Of a stretch of DNA of 64,000 bases, positions 1-10,606 are shown one piece after another. Below the pieces are notes generated by a model. The model was not told the DNA's origin. It did no database searches and saw nothing but the letters and a program-made list of their open reading frames with translations. Made by a program: the position numbers and the translations under genes. Each line of letters begins with the position of its first letter. Within the stretch, counting starts at the first letter, position 1. This DNA comes from Ranitomeya variabilis (Eukaryota; Chordata; Amphibia; Anura; Dendrobatidae), in the NCBI RefSeq assembly GCF_051348905.1, contig NC_135232.1, positions 832,752,888 through 832,816,887 of the forward strand. Reading direction: 5' to 3'.

Positions 1-590
1 GAGACGGGTGGAAAGACATTAATAGGATTTTTTTAAATTAATTAGCAGCAGACTACACTACTTGAAAAAAAATTAAAATTGATTTGGCGGTATGACGCAG
101 TGAACAACCCTGAGCTGGAGACAACCAGGCTACGGCTGCTCACAGACTACAGGGCGAGCTGCAGTCACACGGAGACCGTGCAGACAGCCGTAAACGGCGC
201 TGCAAGGCCCAAAAACCCTCCTCTACTTTATCCTATGTAGTGTTTTTCCACAAATTAGCTGGAGACGGGTGGAAAGACACTAATAGGATTTTTTTAAATT
301 AATTAGCAGCAGACTACACTACTTGAAAAAAAATTAAAATTGATTTGGCGGTATGACGCAGTGAACAACCCTGAGCTGGAGACAACCAGGCTACGGCTGC
401 TCACAGACTACAGGGCGAGCTGCAGTCACACGGAGACCGTGCAGACAGCCGTAAACGGCGCTGCAAGGCCCAAAAACCCTCCTCTACTTTATCCTATGTA
501 GTGTTTTTCCACAAATTAGCTGGAGACGGGTGGAAAGACACTAATAGGATTTTTTTGAATAAATTAGCAGCAGACTACACTACTTGAAAA
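1..590. repeat. 261-bp tandem repeat, about 2.3 copies
   Basis: The unit beginning GAGACGGGTGGAAAGAC recurs at 1, 262 and 523 with very few differences between the first two copies. The third copy decays into an A-rich run near 585-604. The same unit appears inverted and more diverged at about 18830-19082, so it belongs inside the hAT-like element. Confidence 0.85.
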
Positions 591-701
591 AAAAAAAAAA
601 AAAAGAACAGTATGAGGCAATGAACCACCCTCCCTGAACTGAATACAACCAGCTATGGATGGCCTATGTGGCTGCACTCAGACTAGAGAGTGGGCTGCAC
701 T

Positions 702-724
702 CACACACACACACACACACACAC
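702..724. repeat. (CA)n microsatellite
   Basis: A pure CA run inside the hAT-like arm. It corresponds in position to the longer (TG)n tract at 18719-18759 in the inverted copy. Confidence 0.9.
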
Positions 725-1208
725 AGACCTTGCAGATCGCTGTGAAAACAGCGCTACAAGGCAAAAGCAAGGTGAATAGTAGGTGAACACAGCGGTTGCT
801 AAATTAGCCTTTGGAAAGCACAAAGAAGCAAATCGCTATCTCTAAACTGTCCCTCAGTCAGCAAACAGCGTCCTGTCACTAACTGAATTCACAGCAGAGT
901 GATCGCAAAATGGCGCCAGCGACTTTTAAACTGCATCATGACATCATTTCAGCAGCCAATCACAGCCTTGCCAGTAGTTTCATGCCCTCCATGCTAAACA
1001 GGATGTGCCCACACTTGGAATCATTCTCATTGGCTGAATTTCGGAATTTTGAATCTGGGAACTTCCGATTCCGGTATCCGATACGCGGCAAGTATCGGAA
1101 TCCCGGTATCGGAATTCCGATACCGCAAGTATCGGCCGATACCCGATACTTGCGGTATCGGAATGCTCAACACTACTTGTCAGTGCTCCATGCCACTAGG
1201 AGACTTTT

Positions 1209-1280
1209 GGGGATGTAGCTCAGTGGTAGAGCACATGCTTCGCATGTATGAGGTCCTGGGTTCAACCCCCAGCATCTCCA
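1209..1280 (+). tRNA. tRNA-Ala (anticodon CGC)
   Basis: A 72-nt cloverleaf with 7-bp acceptor stem GGGGATG/CATCTCC, loop TTCGCAT and T-stem CTGGG/CCCAG. It carries GCACATG where most copies read GCGCATG. A TTTT terminator lies 4 nt past the gene. It is the first complete gene of the array, 33 nt inside the array edge. Confidence 0.92.
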
Positions 1281-1403
1281 AACTTTTCCTAATATGGCTA
1301 GAAAGCTTTAGCAAACACACTCACGCTTAGTAGTGTCGTCAAGACTCGCAAGGAATCTTTGACGCTTAAACTGGCTTCTTTGCCAGGTCACATAGCAGGA
1401 CAA

Positions 1404-2065
1404 AAGTACCGCACACTCGAAGTTGATATGATGCAAAAAGGTATAAGCCAAATTTGTTAACACAAACAGGATATCAACAGTTGCCACTGTGTTAGTTCGT
1501 AGAGCGAAAACCCGACGTTTCGACCCTCCCGGGTCTTATTCATGGGGTTACTAGGAAGCAAATAGACGGTATAAGCAGCTGTTTGTGATATGATATAAAA
1601 CGAAAAACAACAAACGAAAAAAGACAAAGATAAAATACCAAAGCATAACAAAAACATATTATGTACAATATATACAGAGCAACCAGAGATAATGATAAGG
1701 GTACTCTGAGGAGCAGCGAAAAATCGGTCTATGGTACAAAGACAGTATCTGCAATAACCTGCTTACGGGAAGGATAGTAACGTTTACCTGCACTCTTTTG
1801 TTACATATATATAGGGGTGGCAGTGTTGGCAGCCAAGACACAGGTCCTCTAAGGTATAGCCTGTCATTATAACAAAGAATAAACATTTATGCAGTGCATG
1901 GGCAATAAGACAGCATAGTTCCAATGTGAAAAGAGGAAGGAGGGGTTTATGTATATAGGACACGTTTGGTCATGAAGATTAGGAGTCAGTCCCAATGAAT
2001 TATAGTAGGGTACCTGAGGGGCAGTATATGTGGGAACTAATAAGAAGAGATGTTATGGATACCTT
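1404..2065 (-). repeat. Penelope-like element, inverted repeat arm (3' side)
   Basis: This arm pairs with 4289-4951 almost base for base. It includes the C-terminal end of the coding region and the 3' untranslated part. A short motif at about 1515-1550, read on the minus strand, has the order TGAATAAG, a small CCC/GGG stem, then CGAAAC, resembling the hammerhead-ribozyme core reported in this class. Confidence 0.85.
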
Positions 2066-4042
2066 GTGTTTGTGCTTTGCAAAATGATCAGGAAGGGGTA
2101 GCCAGGTTTTATTGCAGCGGATGGTGGATTTGTGGCTCGCAATTCGGTCTTTTATGTGTTGTGTAGTTTCGCCTACATATAGCAGGCCACAAGGGCACTT
2201 GATGACGTAGATGACAAAATTGGAATTGCATGTGTAGAAGCCACGGATGGGATATGATTTACCTGTTCTGGGGTGTGTCACGTTGTCAGATTTAATGATA
2301 TTGGAACAAGAGGCGCAACTGAGACAAGGAAATGTTCCGTGGCGCTGTGGGGCCAGTGTGGTCTGATCAGTGATGGGGCGTAGGCTACCGATGTCAGCCT
2401 GGACAAGTCTATCCCTGAGATTGGGAGCCCTCCTGTTGCACATAAGGGGTGGCGTAGAAAAGCTAGCTATATTGGGGTAGGCTCTAGCCAAAAGGGACCA
2501 ATGTTTTTTGATAACCATCTCCACTTTGGGCATAAAGGGGTGGAAGGTATGTACAAACGGGACCCGATTCACATTGGTTTGTCCCTGACGTGGAGAGACT
2601 GGCTGGAGAGCACGTTCCCTCTCCTGGTTGAGTAGGCGTTGAGGGTAATGCCTATCACTGAATTTGCTAGACATTCCATCTAGGCGCGTATGGAGTAGGT
2701 CAGGGTCCGATACGATCCTTGCTACCCTTGTGAATTGGGATCGGGGGAGGCTGTTACGTGTGGTCCTTGGGTGGCAACTGGAATAGTGGAGAAGACTATT
2801 GCAGTCAGTTGGTTTGGAGTAAAGGTCTGTTGAAAGCCGACCCTGTGCGTCTTTGTGTATAAGGGTGTCTAGAAAGGGAATCTGGTTGGGATCATACTGA
2901 ATGGTAAATTGCAATTCCGGATAGATGGAATTCAAGGTTTGGTGAAATGCCTGAAGTATGTCAGGTGGTCCAGTCCAGATAAGGAAAATGTTGTCTATGT
3001 AACGAAGATAACAGCCTACATATTGGTTGTATCGGTCATCTGTATATACAAAATCCTCCTCAAAGGCATTCATATAAGCATTGGCGTAAGCCGGCGCCAT
3101 GTTAGAGCCCATTGCAGTGCCACGGCACTGTACATAGTAAGTGTCTTCATACAAAAAGTAATTTTCATATAGGACCAGTCTCAACAAGTCTAGGCAGAGG
3201 TGTACAAAGGCAGGGGATTTACCCGAGCCCTCTAGTAGTCGTTTGGTCGCTGTAATGCCTTTTACATGAGTAATGGATGTATACAGACTATTGACGTCCA
3301 TGGTGACTAAGAGGCTGTCTGGAGGAACATCCACCTGTCGTCGTATTACGTTTAGAAAGTGTCCCGTATCTAGTATAAAGGATTTGGTAGTTCTGATTAG
3401 TGGCGTCAGAATTTTTTCTAGGTAAATAGATAAGGGTGAAAGAATAGACTCGGTGGATGCCACTATGGGGCGACCGGGGGGATTGTTCAGTGATTTGTGA
3501 ATTTTTGGAAGGATATAGAAGACTGGAGTGATGGGGTGTGAATTAGTAAGGAATTTAGCTGTCTGTTGATCAATTGTGCCCTTGTTAGTGTGGATATTAA
3601 TGGTGGACTGGATTTTTTTGCGGATCTCAAAAATGGGGTCTCTAGGAATAATACTATATGTACTAGTGTCTGACAGTTGACGTAGTATTTCAGAAGAATA
3701 TAATGAGCGATCCATTATAACTAAAGCCCCACCCTTATCCGCTGGTTTAACAACAATGGTCTTGTTGTCTTGTAATGACAAAAGTGCCTGTCTCTCTGAA
3801 GGTGTCAAATTGGAGCGTGTGGGGAAGAGACCTAGACGGTGTTGGTGGGATAGATCTCTTACATCCTTATCCACAAAAGAAATAAACGTTTCTACAGGAT
3901 GGAACGTCTGGGGTGGGTTAAAAGAACTAGGGTTCCTTAGTCCCAATGTTGAAAGGGGGATCTCCGCAACAGAGACGTCCCCGTTAGGAGACACTCTGTT
4001 CTCGGAGCCTCCCGCCAGAGTCCCAATACCTTCCTTTAGCAT
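2000..4042 (-). CDS. Penelope-like reverse transcriptase with GIY-YIG endonuclease
   Basis: This 680-residue frame encodes the replication protein of the element. In this family, RT copies the RNA and the GIY-YIG nuclease opens the target. A conserved VKPADKGGALVIMDR block lies at about residues 98-112. RT motif A reads MDVNSLYTS at 248-256, and the motif C region reads YLRYIDN at 345-351, where YIDD is usual. A cysteine cluster CLSCASC lies at 573-579. The GIY-YIG core, VIYVIKCPCGLLYVG, is at 610-624. Length and domain order fit endonuclease-bearing Penelope elements. The last residues run into the inverted repeat arm. The first ATG of the open frame is used; an earlier start cannot be excluded. 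Confidence 0.9.
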   Translation of the reverse strand: MLKEGIGTLAGGSENRVSPNGDVSVAEIPLSTLGLRNPSSFNPPQTFHPVETFISFVDKDVRDLSHQHRLGLFPTRSNLTPSERQALLSLQDNKTIVVKPADKGGALVIMDRSLYSSEILRQLSDTSTYSIIPRDPIFEIRKKIQSTINIHTNKGTIDQQTAKFLTNSHPITPVFYILPKIHKSLNNPPGRPIVASTESILSPLSIYLEKILTPLIRTTKSFILDTGHFLNVIRRQVDVPPDSLLVTMDVNSLYTSITHVKGITATKRLLEGSGKSPAFVHLCLDLLRLVLYENYFLYEDTYYVQCRGTAMGSNMAPAYANAYMNAFEEDFVYTDDRYNQYVGCYLRYIDNIFLIWTGPPDILQAFHQTLNSIYPELQFTIQYDPNQIPFLDTLIHKDAQGRLSTDLYSKPTDCNSLLHYSSCHPRTTRNSLPRSQFTRVARIVSDPDLLHTRLDGMSSKFSDRHYPQRLLNQERERALQPVSPRQGQTNVNRVPFVHTFHPFMPKVEMVIKKHWSLLARAYPNIASFSTPPLMCNRRAPNLRDRLVQADIGSLRPITDQTTLAPQRHGTFPCLSCASCSNIIKSDNVTHPRTGKSYPIRGFYTCNSNFVIYVIKCPCGLLYVGETTQHIKDRIASHKSTIRCNKTWLPLPDHFAKHKHKVSITSLLISSHIYCPSGTLL

Positions 4043-4288
4043 TGGTTGGCCTAATCCACCATACCTTGTTCATAGGACAATCCTTGAAACTGCCGGACAC
4101 CCTATACAGGACCTCTCTATACTTGCCAGAGCTGCTAGTGGACCCTCACTAAGGTACCCTCAATACATGCACCTGAACGTCCAGCCTCCATAGGGCATAT
4201 TTTATCTAATTCATATTTCCTGCAGGACTCCTGACTTGGCTGCAGTTCACCCAAAACAGGACCCCCTAACCAAATCTATTGAATCTAC

Positions 4289-4951
4289 AAGGTATCCATA
4301 ACATCTCTTCTTATTAGTTCCCACATATACTGCCCCTCAGGTACCCTACTATAATTCATTGGGACTGACTCCTAATCTTCATGACCAAACGTGTCCTATA
4401 TACATAAACCCCTCCTTCCTCTTTTCACATTGGAACTATGCTGTCTTATTGCCCATGCACTGCATAAATGTTTATTCTTTGTTATAATGACAGGCTATAC
4501 CTTAGAGGACCTGTGTCTTGGCTGCCAACACTGCCACCCCTATATATGTGTAACAAAAGAGTGCAGGTAAACGTTACTATCCTTCCCGTAAGCAGGTTAT
4601 TGCAGATACTGTCTTTGTACCATAGACCGATTTTTCGCTGCTCCTCAGAGTACCCTTATCATTATCTCTGGTTGCTCTGTATATATTGTACATAATATGT
4701 TTTTGTTATGCTTTGGTATTTTATCTTTGTCTTTTTTCGTTTGTTGTTTTTCGTTTTATATCATATCACAAACAGCTGCTTATACCGTCTATTTGCTTCC
4801 TAGTAACCCCATGAATAAGACCCGGGAGGGTCGAAACGTCGGGTTTTCGCTCTACGAACTAACACAGTGGCAACTGTTGATATCCTGTTTGTGTTAATAA
4901 ATTTGGCTTATACCTTTTTGCATCATATCAACTTCGAGTGTGCGGTACTTT
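4289..4951 (+). repeat. Penelope-like element, inverted repeat arm (5' side)
   Basis: This is the inverted copy of 1404-2065, sitting upstream of the coding region. It repeats the hammerhead-like motif (TGAATAAG...CGAAAC) near 4811-4841 and ends in GTGCGGTACTT next to the 90-bp tail. Short frames within it mirror those of the other arm and are not genes. Confidence 0.85.
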
Positions 4952-5451
4952 TTTCCTCTACTATTGACTTGACCACACGGTCTGATTTACCAGCACCTCC
5001 ACATCCTTTTGACCAGAGTGCACACCATTACCCCTTTTTTACATAGCAGGACAAGGCTTTTTGCCGTGGCAGATTCTAAAGACTGCATGCAACCTATGGC
5101 AAGGGCAACACTTTACCACTCAGTAAAATGTTTTCAATGAGAACTGGACTTTCAACAAACTTTGCACAAATCAATAGCACAGGCAAATATAGGAAACTTT
5201 CTCTAGCCTGATTAAAGTGGGAAATGTGCAAAAGCTTTGCATTAAGGACAAGCTTAAGAGTCTCTACTTGGTATCATCAGAAAACCGAGTTGGAGTGTCG
5301 TGCCGGAAGCTTGAATAGGTCAGCTGATGTATCTCTAAGAATTCACAGAGTTTGTTTCTCAAGGTGGTTCAGCGATTTGAATAAATGCCAACCCTTGTCT
5401 GCAAAAATCTTGACCCGTTTCCTGCAAGTTTCTGAAAGTAGTAGAAATAAC

Positions 5452-5523
5452 GGGGATGTAGCTCAGTGGTAGAGCGCACGCTTTGCATGTGTGAGGCCCC
5501 GGGCTCAATCCCCGGCATCTCCA
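5452..5523 (+). tRNA. tRNA-Ala (anticodon TGC)
   Basis: A 72-nt cloverleaf with loop TTTGCAT and stems CACGC/GTGTG and CCGGG/CCCGG. The T-loop begins CTCAA instead of TTCAA, which alters the B-box promoter. No TTTT follows within 50 nt. An LTR element was inserted 11 nt after its end. Confidence 0.88.
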
Positions 5524-5534
5524 TGGCCTGGGTT

Positions 5535-6689
5535 TGCGGAGCGCCCCCACACCGCCGCAGGGCCGAGGGGTACCCGGAGCCGGGCCTCTGGGTCTCAGTC
5601 CTGGGGTTGTCACGGTGGCTAGACCCGGTCCGTGGCCCTGTCTGTCAGTGGGGGACGTCCGGTGCAATAAGTGGTGTTGTAACGGTGCAGTTGTGGGGTG
5701 CAGGTCGCGGTAAATAACGAGGACACCAGGTTGCAGTCTCTTTACCTCTTTACTGGAGATCTCTGGGTCCTCAGTCCGGAATACGGTTCACCAGGCTGCG
5801 CAAGTCCGGCCGGTCCAATGACACCTCCAGAGTTCACTTCACAGGTGGAAATCGGTGCCTTCCTTCTTAGCGCTATGTGTTGTAGTCCTCCCCTGCTGTG
5901 CTTACGGAAAGTACCCCACAACTGTTGTGTCTGTTTCTTAAGTTCCCTCACAACTCGATTAAATTATGTTCTTCTAATCGTCCGTCCCTCCCTGATGTTA
6001 CGGTTAGAACGGCACACGTTTGTCGGGTAGGCCTGGAGTTCTTCCGGGACCCTAGAGACGCCCCTCTCCCGCAATTGCCTCCCAAGACTTCATAGGTGAT
6101 ATGTGTTAGACAGCCCGCCTTAAACTGACTGTCCTGCCGCTGTTTAGAGTATTGCTTGAAGCTGAATGTTATAATACTCCCTCGGCGTTCCGGCCACCGG
6201 TAGTGCGCCTCAGTAGGGTGTTGCTTCGGTCTTACAGCACGACCCCTACTGGAATTCTCCTATTGCTTGATCTCGTTTCTCACTCAGCACAATCTATCTC
6301 GCTTCTAGTCCTTTCTTGAATCCCGCCGCTTCCCGGAGCTGGCGCGGACCCGTTACGTTCTTTCCAATGCCAAGCCTCTGCCAGGATCCCACCCCTGGCA
6401 GAGACCCTACTGTCTCTTCCTCCACAACACCCTCTGCCACAAGGTGTTGCTTCGTTCAATCCAGTCAGCTTTCTCCTCTAACTTCCTGCCTGACCCCCAG
6501 TTTACCCACTATGGTGGGGAGTGGCCTAATGAATAGAACCCTTAGCTCCCCCCGGAGGCCCGGCTGTGAAATGTATTGGTGTCTGTGATACCTGATCAGA
6601 TGAACTCCTTCAGTGCCATCGGACGCACCATGGCTCCCCATAGTGGCGGAGCCACAGTACTGCAACGACCAGGACTCTGGGGCGCTGCA
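5535..6689 (-). repeat. LTR of the cold-shock-domain LTR element (3' LTR in sense)
   Basis: 1155 bp, the same length as the other copy at 9332-10486. The sense polypurine tract, AGGGGGGAG, abuts it at 6690-6698. Short frames across this LTR are not supported as genes. Confidence 0.88.
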
Positions 6690-7910
6690 CTCCCCCCTGG
6701 TTAAACACAGTACTCCGGGACTGGGAAGAAAACAACAATACAAGTTAGCAAAAAGACATACAATTTTGTTGAGTGCAAAACAATAAGTATACTTGAACAG
6801 GCTTCCCTTTATGGGAGGTGAGGACACTTTAACGTTACAAACATAATTAAATATCATAGCAACATGCTATAATTAACTTTTCTTACCCAACCGGGTATTC
6901 TACTAAGTGCAAACATTATTGACCAATAATTTAACTTTGCCTTTAAGGATATACACTCTTAATCCGCTAAAGACCTTCCTATAATCACATTATAAGGTAT
7001 TTTAACTTTTCACTCTCCTACTTCGAACCTGCAGGACCGCCTGTCCCTATGGCACCAGACCTACTGCCTCTCCTTTCTTTTACAGGACCGCCCCGTTCAG
7101 CCAGGGCCTACTGCCTTTCTCTACTATACATGGTATAGACATAACATTCCTTTCAATTAGAGAACATGGAGCCGGCTCTACTTGGCTCCTATTAGGACTC
7201 ACTCACTAACCCCTACGGGTCCACTTTCTGTCCTTAGTAACACATTTCTAACTTTCTATGGGGACTCAGGGTTTACCTTCTATCCTCACCTTCATTATTA
7301 CTTTCTTACTTTCACTTAAGCAGAACTCTAAATCTACCCCTACCGGCTTTCTGCATCTTTCCTTTTAAAGAACATTATCTAGGTTTCACATCTTAAACAA
7401 GTTGAACGCACATCACTTTCCTATATGCAAAACAGTTACATTTCTTCCAGAGCATCATCATCAGTATTTCTTCACATTTAACCAGTAAAACACATTTAAC
7501 TTTTCTCATTCCAACATTACCATGGCATTACTGTTCTAAAACAGTATCTCTCGTAAGTACGCTGTAGGACATCCCCTTTAAAAGAGGATCAAGTCTTTCT
7601 GAGGTAGCTCGTCTTCTCAGCCTACCAGTCTTTGTTCAGCAAAGGTTCCAGAACGGTATCTTCGCAAAGAGTCTTTAAATAAAACCAGTAGGAAGCGCCT
7701 TTAATAAGGTGCAAACTATTTACAAGAAAGTTTGGATCATGCACTGTTCATGATTTCTCAGTTTGTAAAACTTGTGCAAACTTGTGGAAAAACAAACAAT
7801 AAGGATCCCGGGTCAACTAAGGGATCCATAAAGAGTTAACCCTGGACGGGTTTAGCAACAACAATCAGGAACAGTAACTATTTACATTTTCATTTTTCCG
7901 AGGTTTATTC
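6690..7910 (-). other. Interior of LTR element without recognised genes
   Basis: About 1.2 kb of AT-rich DNA between the coding region and the 3' LTR. I see no long frame, no reverse transcriptase motif and no internal repeat. It is probably untranslated or decayed element sequence. Confidence 0.5.
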
Positions 7911-9263
7911 TTATTCAGGTGGCCTTTGCTCCTGGGCCCCGTCCACGGTGCCACGGATTCCAGCGGCAAGCCCCGCAGGGGCCACCAGGTCACTCGGTGT
8001 CTGGATTTGAAGATTAACCCGGCGGGCAAGCTCGGGAGCTACCACAAAGCGCACAGTGGAGACAGTAACAAGATCCGGCAACTCTGGACCAACCGTAGTT
8101 GGGGCCACAGGTGAGACTCTCTCAGACTCACATCGCTGTACCTTCCGGGCACGCCATCCTTGCGCATTCTGGTGACGGGTGTACGTCACCTGATCTCCCC
8201 TCTGTAACGGATCACCATTTCGGCTGCAGCAGGGGGTCTTCACGTTATAGCTAGTAACAAAAACATCAGTTGGTAGCCCCGGTTCTTGTATGGAACCCCA
8301 TCCCCTCTTCGGGTGGTAGGCCAGCACGGTTCCCCGCTTTACCACGTCTTTCCTACCGGGACCAGACTTCTTACGTTGTGTGTCAGGCGATTCGGTCTCG
8401 TCTCGATCTTTCCAGTGTTGAATCAAACATTGCTTATACTGTTCCCAGGTAAGTACCGCAAGGGTGAGACCGTCCACTGGAACCCCATCCTGCTCGACCC
8501 AGGGGGTATCCCACCGAAACATCACTCCACTTGGGTCCATTTCTATGGGCTCTCCCCACTTAGTTGGTAATGGCGGTAACAACTACCCCATCGCGCTGGG
8601 GGTGAGGACCACCCGCTCAATTGTGAACGAGGAGTTACTGTTGCGGGGGGGGTCGGTCACGGGAGCGGGATCGGGCATGGAGGCAGGGGTGTCTTTCATA
8701 CCTGCGCCCGATGTGGTTTCACCGATGTCGATCCGTTCCGCTGACAAGGACACTGGAGGCGGCTGCAGCCCGGACCACGGTTCCTCCTCGGCAGCCTCCG
8801 GATGCGGCTTCGCTCTCCATGGCTCCTCCTCCGCTGGTTCCGAGGTCGGGTTTGGTAGGTTCAGCTCCTTCACCGGCGGTGGACGCGAGTCCGCCTCTGA
8901 TGGGTAAGGGCAGGCCGGGATCACCTCGCTGTTGCTCGGGCACTTGCTGCTCATCGTCGCTATCGGGCATTCGGCGGCAACGCATGCAACTGGCTCCGCC
9001 ATTTCTCCGAAGTCGGGCTCCTTCTTCACCTCGTTCCCGCCGTCGCAAGTCAGGGGGCGGTTCTCTGCTTTGGGGCAGGTCATCTCTTTGCAGCCAGAAG
9101 CGCAGGGGGCGGTATCCATTTCTCGCGCCATTCTGGTAGTCTCCTCCCATAGCACGCCCTCCTTCTTCTCCGAAGTAGCAATGGCGGCGGCTTTTGGCGG
9201 GAACTTCTCTTGGTCAATGGTAGCACACAGTCTTTGCAATAAAGTACAGTTCAAGCACAACAA
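7911..9263 (-). pseudogene. LTR element coding region: acidic/proline-rich part plus cold-shock-like domain
   Basis: The interior coding region has about one break. Its N-terminal half is rich in Glu, Pro and Cys with several CxxxC-type pairs and matches no family I recognise; a gag-like role is possible. Its C-terminal half contains a segment that looks like a cold-shock domain: GTVLAYHPKRGWGSI, then DVFV, then LQRGDQVTY, then QGWRARKV. Cold-shock domains of the YBX/LIN28 type bind single-stranded RNA or DNA through that ribonucleoprotein-like core. Assignment is by pattern only. RNA binding for packaging would be a reasonable role but is inferred. Confidence 0.5.
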
Positions 9264-9309
9264 ATCACAGTTCTAAGGCACACATGACCTGATTCTTCAG
9301 GCTTAAGTA

Positions 9310-9328
9310 GATCCTGTTCGTGACGCCA
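9310..9328 (-). promoter_or_regulatory. Primer-binding site of the LTR element
   Basis: On the minus strand, three bases after the 5' LTR comes TGGCGTCACGAACAGG. Its complement ends in CCTGTTCGTGACGCCA, which resembles the 3' end of a vertebrate serine tRNA with CCA. This sets the orientation of the element. Confidence 0.65.
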
Positions 9329-9331
9329 AGT

Positions 9332-10486
9332 TGCGGAGCGCCCCCACACCGCCGCAGGGCTGAGGGGTACCCGGAGCCGGGCCTCTGGGTCTCAGTCCTG
9401 GGGTTGTCATGGTGGCTAGACCCGGTCCGTGGCCCTGTCTGTCAGTGGGGGACGTCCGGTGCAATAAGTGGTGTTGTAACGGTGCAGTTGTGGGGTGCAG
9501 GTCGCGGTAAATAACGAGGACACCAGGTTGCAGTCTCTTTACCTCTTTACTGGAGATCTCTGGGTCCTCAGTCCGGAATACGGTTCACCAGGCTGCGCAA
9601 GTCCGGCCGGTCCAATGACACCTCCAGAGTTCACTTCACAGGTGGAAATCGGTGCCTTCCTTCTTAGCGCTATGTGTTGTAGTCCTCCCCTGCTGTGCTT
9701 ACGGAAAGTACCCCACAACTGTTGTGTCTGTTTCTTAAGTTCCCTCACAACTCGATTAAATGATGTTCTTCTAATCGTCCGTCCCTCCCTGATGTTACGG
9801 TTAGAACGGCACCCGTTTGTCGGGTAGGCCTGGAGTTCTTCTGGGACCCTAGAGACGCCCCTCTCCCGCAATTGCCTCCCAAGACTTCATAGGTGATATG
9901 TGTTAGACAGCCCGCCTTAAACTGACTGTCCTGCCGCTGTTTAGAGTATTGCTTGAAGCTGAATGTTATAATACTCCCTCGGCGTTCCGGCCACCGGTAG
10001 TGCGCCTCAGTAGGGTGTTGCTTCGGTCTTACAGCACGACCCCTACTGGAATTCTCCTATTGCTTGATCTCGTTTCTCACTCAGCACAATCTATCTCGCT
10101 TCTAGTCCTTTCTTGAATCCCGCCGCTTCCCGGAGCTGGCGCGGACCCGTTACGTTCTTTCCAATGCCAAGCCTCTGCCAGGATCCCACCCCTGGCAGAG
10201 ACCCTACTGTCTCTTCCTCCACAACACCCTCTGCCACAAGGTGTTGCTTCGTTCAATCCAGTCAGCTTTCTCCTCTAACTTCCTGCCTGACCCCCAGTTT
10301 ACCCACTATGGTGGGGAGTGGCCTAATGAATAGAACCCTTAGCTCCCCCCGGAGGCCCGGCTGTGAAATGTATTGGTGTCTGTGATACCTGATCAGATGA
10401 ACTCCTTCAGTGCCATCGGACGCACCATGGCTCCCCATAGTGGCGGAGCCACAGTACTGCAAAGACCAGGACTCTGGGGCGCTGCA
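9332..10486 (-). repeat. LTR of the cold-shock-domain LTR element (5' LTR in sense)
   Basis: 1155 bp, nearly identical to 5535-6689. On the minus strand it is the promoter-bearing copy and is followed by the primer-binding site. Confidence 0.88.
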
Positions 10487-10606
10487 GGTTTACGTGCAAA
10501 GGACGCACTTCCTACAGGTGACTACTTTTCCTTCTCCTTATGTGGTTCCTGCAGTCACTCGGTGAAAGAATTACTTGTCAGTGCTCCATGCCAATAGGAG
10601 ACTTTT

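Larger units (their letters stand above)
1..1175. mobile_element. hAT-like element, terminal part (one end)
   Basis: The last 150 bases are dense in CGATAC/GTATCGG motifs and end in GCTCAACACTA at 1175, the inverse of the TAGTGTTGAGC start at 18378. The next 8 bases, CTTGTCAG (1176-1183), match CTTGTGAG just before 18378 with one mismatch. An 8-bp duplication is typical of hAT transposons. Inverted relatives of the inner part (261-bp repeat, CA tract, unique stretch) recur at 18378-19082, so the family has long inverted arms. No transposase is seen here. The far end lies outside the window. Confidence 0.6.
1404..5040 (-). mobile_element. Penelope-like element with inverted terminal repeats
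   Basis: It interrupts a tRNA-array unit. A 14-bp direct repeat, ACATAGCAGGACAA, lies on both sides (1390-1403 and 5041-5054), and uninterrupted units have one copy of this site (reading ACGA near its end). The body holds one long minus-strand reading frame with reverse transcriptase and GIY-YIG endonuclease. The ends are roughly 660-bp inverted copies of each other, a layout known for Penelope-like elements. About 90 unpaired bases (4952-5040) form the tail. The intact frame and clean target-site repeat suggest a fairly recent insertion. Confidence 0.9.
5535..10486 (-). mobile_element. Non-autonomous LTR retrotransposon with cold-shock-like domain
   Basis: Two 1155-bp LTRs begin TGCGGAGCG and end GCGCTGCA. 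They flank a 2642-bp interior, with a 4-bp direct repeat GGTT at 5531-5534 and 10487-10490. Uninterrupted units confirm the empty site. Read on the minus strand, the interior starts with a primer-binding site TGGCGTCACGAACAGG, which fits the 3' end of a serine tRNA, and ends with a G-rich polypurine tract. No pol gene is recognised, so it probably depended on another element. The LTRs differ at about six sites (about 0.5%), so the insertion is young. The coding part shows about one break. Confidence 0.82.

Noticed and set aside
8710-9276. Plus-strand and alternate-frame open stretches over the LTR element interior
   Set aside because: Shadows of the GC-rich minus-strand coding region, with no recognisable domain.
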